Positions 33,960 to 46,300 of a stretch of 64,000 nt of DNA are shown here, in pieces (the first letter of the stretch is position 1; each line of letters begins with the position of its first letter). The translations under genes were made by a program, and so were the position numbers. The stretch comes from Piper betle (lineage: Eukaryota; Streptophyta; Magnoliopsida; Piperales; Piperaceae): assembly GCA_033002965.1 (NCBI GenBank), contig JAURVB010013962.1, positions 62,001-126,000 on the forward strand. Direction: 5' to 3'. The notes beneath the pieces are model-generated. The model saw only the letters and a list, made by a program, of their open reading frames with translations. It was not told where the DNA came from and searched no databases.

Positions 33960-35661
33960 CTAGGTTGCAAAACTCAGTTGATTCTGTTCGGAATCGGCCG
34001 ATTTAAATCGAATTGAAACGCATCCAATTTGAAAAAATGATTGAATCGATTAGTTTAAAAAACGGTCGTCAAATTGGCTGATTCGTACCTATTTAAACCA
34101 ATTCAGGCCGTTTTAAATCTGTAGGGGAGAATCCGTTTTTATAGGTAAATGATAAAAATAACGTAAGTATATTAATAAATAAATTATTTATACAGAGGTA
34201 AAAGTGGTATTAAAATTTTTAAAACTTAAAATTCCTACACCTCGCCCTTCCTTCCACTGCCTACCCTTTGCCTCCAGCCTCGCCCTGCCTCCGCCCGTCC
34301 GCCACCGCCCCTCCCTCTGCCACAGCCCCGTGTGCCTCGGCCTCCCACCGCAGCCACTCCCATGTGTGTCGCCCCTCCTTCGCCCTTCCCCGTGCTGTTG
34401 GCCATGTGCAAAGCATCCCCTTGTTGGCGGTAAAGGTCCGGACTTTGTGGTTTCTAGGGTGGTTGTTCATTAAACCCTAGAATTTTGGTTGATTTGGAGG
34501 GGGGAAGCAAGTTGGTTGGTTGGGGAGGAGGAGAAGGAGGGCAAAAGGAAGGGGAGAAGAAGAGGGAGGTGGACGGTTTGATCGTTAGCGCTGGATTTAA
34601 GGGCGATTCTGAGGTCTTTTCTGGTCTTGGGGGCCGTGGGTGTTCCAGGCTCGAGAAGGCTCTTGGTGACCAATTCCCTGAAGGCGAACCATGTCGGCCT
34701 TGAGAACTTCGGCAGCACCTACATGCTGTAATAACCTCTTGCAGGTTTTTTTTTTTTTTTTATTTTCTTGATCATAAGTGCTATCTTTTGTAGTTTATGG
34801 GTTCTGTTTTTTTTTCTGATTTTCAATTATTTTGTTTGACAACAAAGGATAACCGTTGAAATCTGTGGAAATTCTGGCTTTGGTGAGATGAGGAGTGCTT
34901 GTTCTGATATGTGATAGATCTGCGATGCTTTCCCTTTCTTCTAATTTTTATTTGTGTAAAAAAATAAAGTGATGGCTTGTTGTTTTTGTTGGTGCGTTTG
35001 TTTGGCCTTCAAGTTACAAATCTGGGAGCTCTCTCTTATAAATGATCGTTAGAAGGTGAGCTCTTTCTTTCATGGGTAACTATAGAATGTGTTGTTGTCC
35101 TAACTTTGTTTATGTCCAGGCATGTATTAGTGACGTGTTGAAGAGATCAGCAACCAGTTGGAGAGCATGATAATTGTAGCGATTTTTATTTCTTTCACTG
35201 AAGCTTTCCAAGTGATATGGAATTTAGCTATATTTGGGTCAAATTTAGACTCCAAAGATACTTCAGATAATAAATTAGGTGATTTAGTACTAACCATGTA
35301 TAATTGTATTAAACCTTTGACTTTTTAGACTTATATTGATGATTTGTTATTATTATTTGATACATCACAAATGATGATATATCAAATATTATGTTTATAA
35401 AATTTTAATCTTGTGATGATAAATAGTGACTATCTTTTGTATTTGTATTAAATTATAAACTTATGTATTTGTGTTGAAAAATTATGTAATTATGTATTTT
35501 ATGTATTTATATTATGAGTTGTCAAATTTTTGTATAGGACTTATTTAGACCAAATTTTTGTATAGGACTTATTTAGACCAATTCAGTTGAACTGATTCGA
35601 TCCGATTGAGTGAATTCCTCAAAAATCGATTCAGACCCCTACTCCGATTTTTGCAACTATG
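33960..35661 (+). mobile_element. hAT-like non-autonomous element carrying host gene DNA
   Basis: A 1702-bp block flanked on both sides by the same 8 bp, GTATTCAC (33952-33959 and 35662-35669). The ends are imperfect inverted repeats: CTAGGTTGCAAAA at the left, and CATAGTTGCAAAA as the complement of the right end (10 of 13 match). Subterminal regions on both sides are rich in GAATCG/CGATT words. An 8-bp duplication with short C/T-A-G inverted ends is the hAT pattern. It has no transposase. The middle (about 34240-34745) is strikingly GC-rich against AT-rich surroundings and contains a piece of a ubiquitin-specific protease gene, so this looks like a Pack-type element. Confidence 0.7.
34600..34744 (+). 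pseudogene. Captured first exon of UBP3/UBP4-type deubiquitinase
   Basis: SRLEKALGDQFPEGE is encoded at 34644-34688, followed after a frame change by GLENFGSTYML. Plant UBP3/UBP4 (C19 ubiquitin-specific proteases that cleave ubiquitin from proteins) begin with a short GAAGSKLEKALGDQFPEGE-type leader followed by the Cys-box FGNTCYCNSVLQ. Here the Cys-box region is damaged (ENFGST, catalytic Cys not readable), the initiator ATG reads TTG, and a frameshift lies between the two parts. The exon ends CTTGCAG|GTTTTT at 34744, followed by intron-like T-rich DNA, so genomic DNA, not cDNA, was captured. It cannot encode a protease. Confidence 0.65.
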
Positions 35662-36324
35662 GTATTCACACATGCCACAATCAGGCCGAATGTCATGAAT
35701 ATTGCCCCTTTGATAAGTATTGTAATATATACATAAGCTATACTTCATATAGTTTATATTAACTACACTTTTATTTTGAGAAATTTAGTGAGTCATATAA
35801 TTCAAAATTTATATAAATAAATAAATAAATAAATAATAAGGATTTCAATACAATCTAATATTCCCTTTTACTTTATTTATTAAAATAATTATAATAAAAA
35901 TTAATTTTAAAATATGAGATCTTCTAAAAAGGTAAAATCTTTAGAAGAAGGAACTGCAGAAATGAGAGGCCAAATTGGAAATGGAGCTCAACCTGGAGGG
36001 CAGAAGGAGATGTTTGAGAAAATGAGAAGTGACGATGCAAGTAGACATCTGCAGATGTTGGTAGCTTTAAAGGTGATAGAGTGATTGGAGGGTTAAAACA
36101 ATCTCAATTCAGACATGGTGTTGACGCTAGAGTGGGAGATCAAAGGATTAGACGGAAAGTTCTTGATGCTAGAGCTGTTGATGAGGGTAGACCATCTCAA
36201 TTTGGAGGACAGGCACAAGGGCACCGTAAAATGGGAGTGGAAGCAAGTGAGAGTATGAGTGCAGTTTCATCTTCAGGAATACCAGCTAAATCAAGTGAAG
36301 TAGTTGGTACTTTTGGTAGACTTT

Positions 36325-36945
36325 TGTTGAGAAAAATCCCAAAGTTGAAGATCAACAACAATAAATACAAGTTGCAAAAATAATATCTGAGAAATAAAAT
36401 AAAAAACAAAGCTAAACGAACAAAGATTTAACGTGAAAAACCTTCCTTTCTCGAGAGTTAAAAACTACGGGATTACAACGAACAATTCACTACTTTAACT
36501 AAAGATTACAGCCGTCAAACATACAGAGATGTACAAGAAGATTACTCACCAAACCTATACTATTGAGATTACAAGATTTCTCTCTCTCAATACTCTATAT
36601 AAGATTAAACTATTGAATAATATTCATTCATTTTCTTATCTCTATATCCCTTTTCTTTTTTTCTTACATCTTGTCTTCTCTGTCTTGTTTTTTAATGAGG
36701 CAAATGAATTCTTATTTATAGAGATGGCTTGAGGCCCTTCATCTTCCATGGAAAAACTAACAGTTACTTCTATTTGGTATCCCAAGATTCCTTTAGTATT
36801 CCAAGTGTAACAATGAGTTACATATCATTAATATTCATAATTAGAAATATTAACAATCTTTCACTTGGAGTCCGATTGGAACACACCAATCCTGATTATT
36901 CCTCCACTTATTCGTTGCATAAGTCCTCACCTGCATGTTAGTGCA
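36325..36945 (-). mobile_element. copia-2-family LTR with adjoining 3' internal end
   Basis: On the minus strand the LTR runs from 36855 (TGTTAATATTTCTAATTATG) to 36325 (GGGATTTTTCTCAACA), 531 bp. It matches the LTRs of the element at 54555-62970. Beyond 36855 (to about 36945) it continues into the same pre-LTR sequence found before the 3' LTR there (ATTGGTGTGTTCCAATCGGA and ACTTATGCAACGAATAAGTG). So this is the 3' end of a truncated element. It interrupts SUVH relic 3. Confidence 0.85.
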
Positions 36946-37675
36946 AGTTTTCTCCGTTGCATTCTCCACAAGAGGACGTCCCCCTTATATAGACATCAGT
37001 CCGTATTTATCCAAACCTCCAATAGCCATGCAAGTCTCCAACAAACTTACATCTAACGTTAGCATCCTCATCTCCACGCAGATGAGGCTTATCTCTATGT
37101 CAATCATGCATATTTTCTGGAGTTAGTTGCAACCAACCTCTACCGTTGGCTAAGGATTGATTTTAATAACTATCAACACCGTCATCATCCTTATTAGCAA
37201 ATCCACTCAAGTATATCCTTCCTCCTAGTTCGACCCAACTAGTCTCGGCCAGCAACTCCACCTCTTTGTGATTCCAACAAATGGCACGTACCAAATACCG
37301 GCATGTAGCAATGCTTAGCAACTCGAACACAGATTAACACTGGTAAGTTGTTTCTACCACTCGGATAGCACCGATTATCCGTCTTGAGACGTGGGATGAC
37401 TAGGAACAACACCAAATCCTAACTCCTGGCTCGTCCAATGGACTAGACTTGGGACAGTCCTCCCCCACCAATGACACCCAATATCCTAATCAGAGGGTCA
37501 AGTCCTCCACAACACTTCTTGATCTTGCTCTCCAATTGCCACAAGTCCCTCTCCTTTTCCCAGCTAGCCTCGCTTCTAGGTTCCCCCTTCCACTAACATG
37601 CCTATACTCCAAAATGCCTTCTCGGTTCAGGATGAACAGACCTCCACAATGCTCCCGCAGGTCGGAGGCAATTCT
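36946..37675. other. Unidentified insert within SUVH relic 3
   Basis: Sequence between the copia-2 fragment and the SET remnant. It has pyrimidine-rich, CCTCC/CAACTC-type composition and no supported coding region. It may be more of the truncated retroelement (unrelated to copia-2 internal sequence as far as I can see) or another insertion. Confidence 0.35.
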
Positions 37676-37968
37676 GACAATAGAGAAGAGCAGAGTGGAT
37701 ATACCCTTGATGCTGCCAAGTAGGGAAATGTGGACAGATTTATCAACCATGGATTTGCTCCAAATCTCTATGCTCAGAATGTTCTCTATGATCATGGTGA
37801 TGTAAAATTACCTCATGTCACGTTCTCGCTGCCGAGAACATTCCAGCTTTAGAGGAGCTGACATATGATTACAACTATGCCGTTGATTAAATGTTCGATT
37901 CCAATGGAAACATCAAGAAGAAGAAATGTTTTTGTGGCGCTGCTGATTGTAGTGGCAGGCTGTATTGA

Positions 37969-38986
37969 GATTCAACAGCATTTAAATTCACTCTCTGCTT
38001 CAAGGCCCACTTGCAGCAATGAGTTTTTTTTGTATTTTTCGCTCATTCCCATGTCTAGCTTTGCCAATGTATAGACCTTCACTGTTTGCATCAACTCACC
38101 TTCTGGGTCAATCATGAACGTACAATTCTAAGCCATATGCTTGAAAGTACTCATTTTTGCCCATTATAACCGACAAAGAAAACAGTTTCTATTGCCAGTG
38201 ATTTTCCGAGCATCTTTTGAAGTTTGTTAATATGTTCATGCACATAAACAGGCTATGTGGGTAGCTTAATTAAACACTCTTTTATCTCATGTTTTACTAA
38301 TGACATTAAAGAACAGTGGCCACACATACATGATGCTTGTTCATCTGATCTAGTTCTTGGTCAAGGAAGGAAATAGCATCTTGTTCAAGGTAAGAATTGA
38401 TTATAAAAAATTGCAGCTTGTCTTCAATGTACTCGTTATTCACTTTGATGTCAATGACATTCTTTCCAAAATTTCATATATATGATGCAGGATCCATCGA
38501 TCATCGCTGCTTTTGTGTAATTTTTTTTTATAGAGAAGATGGTTTAAAATATCACAAAAAGGATTCATCATTTTAATTTGCATTTAGCAAGGCCCGTCTG
38601 ATAACCTCCTTTAAAGCCAAATCCACTATCATTTAAGCTTTCGTAAAACTTTGTACCATTTTAATTCATACCTGGGTTTTGAGTACAATATTTTTCTAAA
38701 ACCCTTTTATTTCTAAAGGCCACAGTACCAATATTTAATCAAATATTAATCGCAAATAATATTTTCAATATCTTATATAATACTTTATTTATAATTTTAA
38801 ATTTTCATTAAACCAAATTAGACCAACAAGTTGAACCAAATATGTCCCACTTACTGCTTAAATCCAGTATGACAACTGGTTCCGTACTTATACTTTATAT
38901 AAAAGCCCTGCTTTTCAAATACGTAGTAGTAGATCCAGGGTAAGAAATCCAAAGCCAATTTTGATGCGAGCTTTATTTTCCTGTAT
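37969..38986. other. Intergenic between SUVH relic 3 and the P450 gene
   Basis: Non-coding, T-rich. It probably includes the 3' flank of the convergent P450 gene. No gene is seen. Confidence 0.4.
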
Positions 38987-40921
38987 TCATGGATAATTTA
39001 TATTAATCTCTTGATCAATCCATGGCTTGGCAACGAGATAGAGAGCCACTTTCTTGTGCAGGGCCAGCCCAGGAGCTTCCCCCATGTCCACCTCCTCCTT
39101 CTTAACCCCCTCCGGCAACTCCCAATCATACCCATAAAGCAAACTCGCCAATGCAAGCTCCACAGTCGCCATCCCAAACAAGTTCCCTGGGCAACTTCTC
39201 CTACCGGAGCTAAATGGTATGTACTCAAAGTTCTTCCCTTTGAAGTCCAAGCTACTCCCGCTGAACCTCTCTGGTTTGAACTCTTCTGGGTCATCCCACA
39301 AATTTGGATCCCTCATGATGGACCATAGGTTGACGAAGAGTCTCGTCTTGATGGGGATGTCATAGCCATTGATGTTGCACTGTTTGGTGCATTCACGAGG
39401 GACGAGGAGAGGGAGAGGGGGTGGATTCGGAGGACCTCTTTGATGACCAGTTTGAGGTAAGTAAGGTGGTGGAGGTCGTCTTCTTCAACTCTACCCTTAC
39501 CTTTGAACACTGTTCTTACTTCTTGTTGAGCTTTCTTCATCACCATTGGATTGAGGACGAGCTGGGTCATGGTCCATACCAGTGTTGCAGATGTTGTCTC
39601 TGTCCCTGCTAGGAACATGTCCTGCATCAACATATATATGTTTCATTGTTGAGTGGTCGTCCATATTTATTAATGAGAGAGCCATTTTGTCTTATATTTT
39701 TTTCCCAACCAATTTTGTCCTATATTACACGGTATATGATTTAACCGATTACTCTTTTAGAAGCTCAAGTTGGTTGGAAAATGAGGACATTCAAATATTC
39801 TATTTACTTTTTTAGGGGCAATTCTATCACAGGTCAATGTCATGACGGTCTATTTGGGAAAAATATTTGAGGACAGGTCAATGTTTTACTGACCAGGCAT
39901 AACAATTTCTAAAAAATTGAAAAGAGTAAGACAATGTAAGCTCAAATTAAACAGTATCAGGTCCATGAAAGTGTGCACAATTAAGATAAAAATATGCAGT
40001 GATTATATTGATCTTTACCATAATTACTGCCTTAATATGCTCCCTCGTGAGTGGGGGTCCAATCACACTTGGATTCTTTTGCACCCTGAGTATCACATCA
40101 ATGAAATCCTCATGCTCGGGTGGGGGCCTTTTGGGGTCCAAGTGCTCCTCAATGACCTCCTCAAAGAAACCATCCACAGCTTGGAACACCTTGTCCAATT
40201 TCTGATGAAACCCAGTAACGAAATTGATCCACTTCAACCATGGAAAGAAATCTCCAATCCCAAATCCCACAAGAATGGCCTCAGATTCCCCCATTATACC
40301 TTGAAACCTGCTCCCCTTCCCTCCGTGGCCGCCAAACTTTGCTCCAAAAGCAGCTTTGCAGATTATGTTATTACTAAAACCAAGTAGTATCTCACTCGTG
40401 TTGATAGCCCCCTTGTTGCATGACTCTCCTATTATTTGCATCATTTGCTCCACCTCCTTCTCTCTCACAGGCCTAAAGGATTTCACACTTTGGAGACTAA
40501 GCAGCTTCTGCGCGCAAACCTTTCTTATGTGCCTCCAGTAGTCTCCATATGGGGAGAAGACAATGTCAAGACAGCCATAGGAGAGCTTCCGGGAGGCGGC
40601 GCCGGAGGGCCGGCCGGTGAAGTCCATGTCATGATCCTTGATCGTCTCCCTGGCCAAATCGGCAGAGGAGACCACCAAGACAGGGATGGTGCCTAGCTTG
40701 AGATACATGAGAGGACCATGCACCTTGGCAAGGTCATGGAGGGAACGGTGAGGCCAAGCACTGAGTTGATGCAGGTTTCCCCAAATGGGTAGTCGCCTTG
40801 GACCTGGTGGAAGGTGAATATCTCTTGAACTTGCTTTTTTCCATAGTAGGAGCAGTAAGAGAGGGAGCAGGCAAGCGATGCCCAAGGTCTGTATCATATT
40901 AATGTCCATGGCCATAACCAT
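38987..40921 (-). CDS. Cytochrome P450, CYP71-type, with one frameshift
   Basis: A haem monooxygenase anchored in the endoplasmic reticulum; CYP71 members oxidise small specialised metabolites such as terpenoids. Exon 1 is 40921-40019, exon 2 is 39621-38987, and the intron (40018-39622) has GT-AG ends in phase 0 at the position usual for this clan. Start M at 40921 (an in-frame M at 40960 would add 13 polar residues before the membrane anchor). Seen: a hydrophobic anchor (residues 12-27), LPPGP hinge (37-41), AGTETT oxygen-binding motif (306-311), KEVLR (ExxR, 362-366), FKPERF, and haem loop FSSGRRSCPG with Cys about 445. The expected length of 512 residues is normal. One base is missing in a G run at 39417-39421 (plus strand), just after RIHP; without that break the frame is open throughout. 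The exact subfamily and substrate are not known. Confidence 0.88.
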
Positions 40922-40960
40922 TTGAGAGGAAGATAGCTTAGATGAGCAGTTACGGGTCAT

Positions 40961-43092
40961 ATAGTGTGTACTTAAATATTATACGTACTTGATAATATTT
41001 ATAATGTGAAATGACCTTAAATTTTATCCTTTCATGACTACCATTCGCCTTAGAAGAGTCATTGTTCGGACTTTGGAGATAACTTTCCAATATTGTAATA
41101 TTCATGTCAAATGTCAAAGAATCAATTGTTTGTCTTGAAATATTGGTCTAGCAAGAAACTAACAAAAAAACCCACGTTTTTCTCGTGATTTGAAATTGAC
41201 TAATGAAGATGACGGTGTTGCTGCCCGCTAGGTGCCTGCAGCGCTCAATTATTTACTCACCCAACGCACAAATCAGGTGAGCCACAAGATTTACATCCAA
41301 AGGCGCTCAATTAGTAGCCAATTATTGTATTTTTGGGAGGTTTCTAAATAATCTTAACACTTACCATCAGATTCATAAATATTTAGTTTTTTCATTCTAA
41401 TGGCTCTGTGCCTTGGTTGCGCACCTAACAATGCGCCGCCCCAGGCACCATAAGTTCGAGATTGTTAACCAAAATATAATATATTGCCTCATGGTCATAG
41501 TGGGGCAAGGCACGTGAAAATCTTAATCTTATCATGTTTGAAATAGCGGGACAAAATTTATGGGTACCGGGACAATCTTTCTAATCTATTTTCTTCTACT
41601 TCGAAAAGTATAATTTACCTAATTTTATCTTTTATTACCTCTATGGACGTTAGTGAAATTAGATTAACATGTTAGTAAGGTTGAAGTGTGTAGGAACCCA
41701 CGCGTTCCCCCAAAGGTTTCAACTGTATATTTGGTTTGATTTGATTGGATTATTGAGTGTGAGAGCGACCAGTGTAACACTCTTAACTCAGTTATCTTAG
41801 GAACTGAACCGAAATATTATTATTATACGAGTTAAATTATAAGTACATAACACACTCAAGACAACTAATATATGGGTTACCAAGTTTTTTGCCATTTTAA
41901 ATAAAAAACAGCCACTAATGTACAATACCTAACAAAAAAGAAATAAGTTAAACACATGATAAATCACATAATATCAATAAGAAAATCACAATATAATAGA
42001 TGTCGCCCAAGCGTGTGTAAGAAGCCTTCAACAATTTTCTAACAGAGAACCTTGCACATAACGAATTTATATAGGCGTTCTAGATAGGGAATGCCATGAT
42101 AAAATATTGTCTCACGAAGTGTCCTCTCCAAACCCCTTGTAGCGAACCGATCTTTGAGATCACAAGACACGCCAACTACAACACAATCGTGATATAAGCG
42201 ATGGAATACATTACCATTCATTACTCTATGTCTCTTTTGGATGTAAAAAGCCCAGGATATAGAGATGCGAATGAAAGTGAGGCCTCTTCAGTGGGAACCA
42301 ATAGATAAATATGTAGGTCTGCTCACAAAAGCAAATAATAATTCATGACCCCACACCCATACCCCATTAGGCAAATCGGGTAATATATATATATATAATT
42401 TGTCTAGTATGAGCTGCTTAGTTGGCAGCTCACACACTTTTCCGCCACGTGATGGACTTCAGATTCACATTTCAAATCTCGAGGTCTATCACAACTCTCT
42501 CTCACTCTTTCACGAGGTATGGAAAATGAAAAATATAAATAGGCCCATATTTATTTAAATTTTGCATTAATTAATATTGTCCATTTGCTGGTTTGTCCCC
42601 GCCGCAACTATCACCGCTAGTGCGGTGGCTATTTTCGATGGCAAATTTAAATTTTCCTTGGGCAGAGCCCTTCTTTTACACGAAAAAAGGTCATGGCATA
42701 TGAGCATTTTCTTACTATTGTGTGTTCTTTTTAGTTAATACCCACATTAGGACAATTCTATCTCCTTAAGTTAAACTCTAACTTTAAAGTCCAAGTCTCA
42801 TTAATATCCCATCATTATAATTTTAATGTTTAATGAGAATCTATTTAACATAAGTAATCCATGGCACAGCATCTTATCAAGTTATTAATGCAACATAACT
42901 ACATAAGAGAGGCAACAATAAAAAATTTTATTATTTTTCCAAAAAAACTTATTTATATTTTTCTTATTAACCTTTTACTAAAAAAGGGAGGAAAAGTTTA
43001 AAATTATTAGTTTGTAGGAAAATTCAAGTTTATTATCAAGAAAAGGAAATATTTTATTATAGTGACAAAACTTCCTATTGTCTTATTTTTAT

Positions 43093-43125
<33 letters not shown>

Positions 43126-43319
43126 AAAAAAATACTTTTTAATTCAAAGGCGAATTGCCTAATCCAGATGCCCAAGCCTAAGGTGGTCAGATTTGATCAC
43201 CCCTAGGAAGAGGGAGGCAGGACAGCTAGATATAGTCACTCGCCCAGCCACCCTTACCTAAAAAATTAATTTTATTCTTTTATAATTTTATTTTAGACAA
43301 TTTTATATTTTCCCTCTTT
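40961..43319. other. Intergenic upstream of P450; no recognised gene
   Basis: AT-rich. The part nearest 40961 should hold the P450 promoter; TATA-like AT runs are present (near 40970-40990) but none is decisive. A patch at 41401-41465 (GCGCACCTAACAATGCGCCGCC...AAGTTCGAG) is GC-rich with a weak B-box-like end and may be a SINE remnant. A (TA)n run lies near 42387-42400 and an (AAAAT)n run near 43095-43130. Confidence 0.4.
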
Positions 43320-43324
43320 CTGGT

Positions 43325-46300
43325 TGTAATACCCTAATCTGGTTTACTCTCAACCCGGACTGGGACCATTACAATGGATCGAACTACTTGTAAATCGACT
43401 AATTTAGTTGACCCAAAACCTAAACAATTACAATATAACCCTCTCGACGTCTCAAAATGGAGTACGCCGCTAATCTGTAAATAATGTATGAATGAGATGT
43501 AAAACCCTAGCAGGATGCTACATAAATGCCATGATAATGGTCACACCGAAAATAATTAAAATAGCAAACAAAAATTATGCAAAATTCTAGAATAAAATGG
43601 ACAGAATCTCCCTAAAAGTATACTAAGGGGACAGCATGTTAAAACACGACACAATATAGTATATATATTAAGATAATAATTTACACCACAATTGGATTTC
43701 AAACATCAACACATATTGTAATCGATGTCTTGCCCACCTGTAATTTATGTTCATCACAATTGGTTCAATTTCATCTTAGCATAAAAGATTATTCCTGAAC
43801 ATCTAGAACTTTTCCAAAACATTTCTAAAAGAGCCCATACATTTTTACAACAAGGCATACAAGTTTAACAACTCATGCATATGTACACAATATTTATATC
43901 AACAAACATCATTCAACCCACATCACAGCTTACACAAAAGAGGATGCGACATCAGGTATGTATGTTCAATACAAGTGCTAGTCCTTCGTCAAGGGCATAC
44001 TCCATTCATCTTCCTCACCTACATATATAGTAAGAAAATGTCAGCAACGGTTGTCACTAGTCAGTAAATAACTAATATCAAACTGAAACATGAGAGGAGC
44101 AAACTCTCATAGAAAGCAAACAATCATATATCTTCCTCAAGAGCTCTCATAAGGGTAACTACAGAGGAGCCATTGAGTAGCTGACTCAACAGCATCCCGA
44201 TTTAGCTGGTACTGTGCCACTCTTAGCATTTTTTTTCTAATTCCACTTTTGAGAAACCTTTATCCTAAGCCCTCTTCAAACCTCCATATTACTCTTGGCC
44301 TTGAGCACGTAGGTTGAGTACTCTCAGGCATGTGCCTACAATACTCTTTGAACCATGAGTCCGGACACATGCAGTACTTAATAGTACCCGTAAACCTCCA
44401 CGTCCTCCAGGTGTAAGGCACTTAAACGAGAAGTTATCAGGATCCCTCGGGAATGGAATAGTCCGCTCACTAATCCAGAGTCTGCTTTGACTGACACGAC
44501 ACCCGCTCATGGTATATGCGAGTCGATTCATCTCTTCTAGTCTCACTAAAAACACAATAAAAACTATTTATAGGGTTGGGTCAGGATTTATTATAATAGG
44601 CCCGAAGGCAACTTGAGGTGAATCTTATTTTCGAAAACAAAGTCGAGAGATCTCATCCTCGAGGGTTATTAATTCAAAAAATAATCGACTAAATGACCTG
44701 TGTTGGGTGGGGTACTATAAATCATACACCTCACATGTCCGACAATCTATAAATCAAATCACCAATAGAGTGGAGCAATAAAACCTGAGAAGCGTGTCCT
44801 AACGGACCTGGTAGAACCTTCAAGTGTGTCCACGTGCTTAGGCGGCAAGCTCCTATTCTATTTTTACACATCAAAACTAAAGACTAACACCTGCTCATGA
44901 TGCATACATATCCTATATGACACTCACATTACTCACGCATCAATCAACCTACATCAATAATAGTCAATATGAGTTTACCTGCTCTACGTAATATTAGATT
45001 ACATCAATTATTTAGTCTGCCTAATTAATTCCTTAGCATTCATTAATATCACACAATCACACACATTCATATTTTTATTAACATGAAAATATCTAACACG
45101 TCAATTATTAAATCCTAACATCCTAGTATGCAGTTCTAATAATCATTACTTTTAAATAATTAAATCAAAATAAATTACACCTCGTGTGGTATGTAGCTCA
45201 AATTCGGCACCCTGTGGTGTCCAAAGTTGGATAGGGTTTGACCTAAGGGATTCGGCATTCGATAGGGTTCGACCTAAGGGATTCGACGGAAGATCAGGTG
45301 ATTTCTAGCAAGTCTGGTTTTCTGGCAAGTTCCAGCGATTTTTTGGCAGTTTCGATGGTTTTTGGCAACTACTCCGACAGGCCAATCCGGGGTAAGGGTT
45401 AGCACCATCTCGGCAAGCTTGACCCAATGGTGGTGACGGCAAGGGCAACCGCGGTGGTGATGACCGTCAACGGCAGCGTTGAGTTCGGTCAAGGCAGTCG
45501 GTCACTCCGATCGGACCCACGGCCAGCCTCGACGGTGGCACTAGGTAAGGGGGAAATGTAAGGGAGGTTGAGGGGAAGGGCTTTGACGTCACAACGGCGA
45601 CAGTCTGGCGCCAATGGCAACGAAATCATGTCGGGAACAACTGTGAAATCATGGGTAATTTTTGGCATCGTGATGGCTAGACGGTGGCTGGGGGTGGACA
45701 AGGCGACAAGGTGACAACATGGCCGTGCTGGGCGGTGCCGATCTGCGGTGAGGTGGCGTCGGCGGCGGTGGCAACTGTAACACCCCGTTTCGACTCACCC
45801 GTGAACCGATCCGAAAATGTCACCGGCTACTGAACCGTTTACTAATGTACTAGTTCGGTTAAGCCGACCCGGATTTGCCCTCAGCGTCTTAAGATGGGGA
45901 TGCAACCATGAGATGCATGAATGGGAACAATTGGGTTCTAACGGAGTCCTACATGCTTGTGATGATATGCAAGCAAAACAAAACCATTCAACAAGTAAGA
46001 AATTTAAATAAAAATTCATTAATATTTACGGAAAAAGGGACAAAATCTCCCCTAAAAATGCAATAGGGGCCAACCTGTCCACAACAAGGGTATATAAATA
46101 TTTTATTAAAATACGATAAAACATAACAATCTACTATGACATTCAGTCATTATCTCTTTCGTTTGATCTGAGAACTCCAAGGCTCCCTCCTCATTCACAA
46201 TTATCCGCTCGTCTCATAAGAAGCAATTTATCAAGACAAAAACATTCTAATTATCATTCACACAGCATTAACACACCATCATTATACATTACATGCGGTA

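Larger units (their letters stand above)
35946..37968 (+). pseudogene. SUVH5/6-type gene, relic 3
   Basis: The N-terminal part (about 36045-36324) is open and contains one copy of the coding repeat also found in relic 2 (QSQFRHGVDARVGDQRIRRK). It is cut after VVGTFGRL by a copia-2-family LTR. The end of the SET domain resumes near 37680 (SGYTLDAAK), with RFINHGFAPNLYAQNVLYDH (37729-37788) and a post-SET CFCGAADCSGRLY ending at the stop 37966-37968. The SRA and pre-SET are missing. Breaks: TAG at 37721-37723, a frame change after the YDHGD part, and TAA at 37888-37890. The SET motif NHSC is changed to NHGF, which removes a residue important for catalysis. Same orientation as relics 1 and 2. 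Confidence 0.82.

Noticed and set aside
34204..34480. Pro/Cys-rich frames in the hAT-like element
   Set aside because: Low-complexity pyrimidine-rich DNA with overlapping open frames on both strands; likely 5' UTR or flanking DNA of the captured gene rather than a protein.
37449..37805. Open frames on both strands just before the SET remnant of relic 3
   Set aside because: They run in the wrong frame across the real SET similarity; shadow frames.
41401..41470. A tRNA gene
   Set aside because: Only a weak B-box-like GTTCGAG; no cloverleaf could be drawn, so at most a SINE remnant.
45274..45701. GC-rich minus-strand frames near 45.3-45.7 kb and 47.6-47.85 kb
   Set aside because: Same LTR-family sequence as above, not a separate gene.
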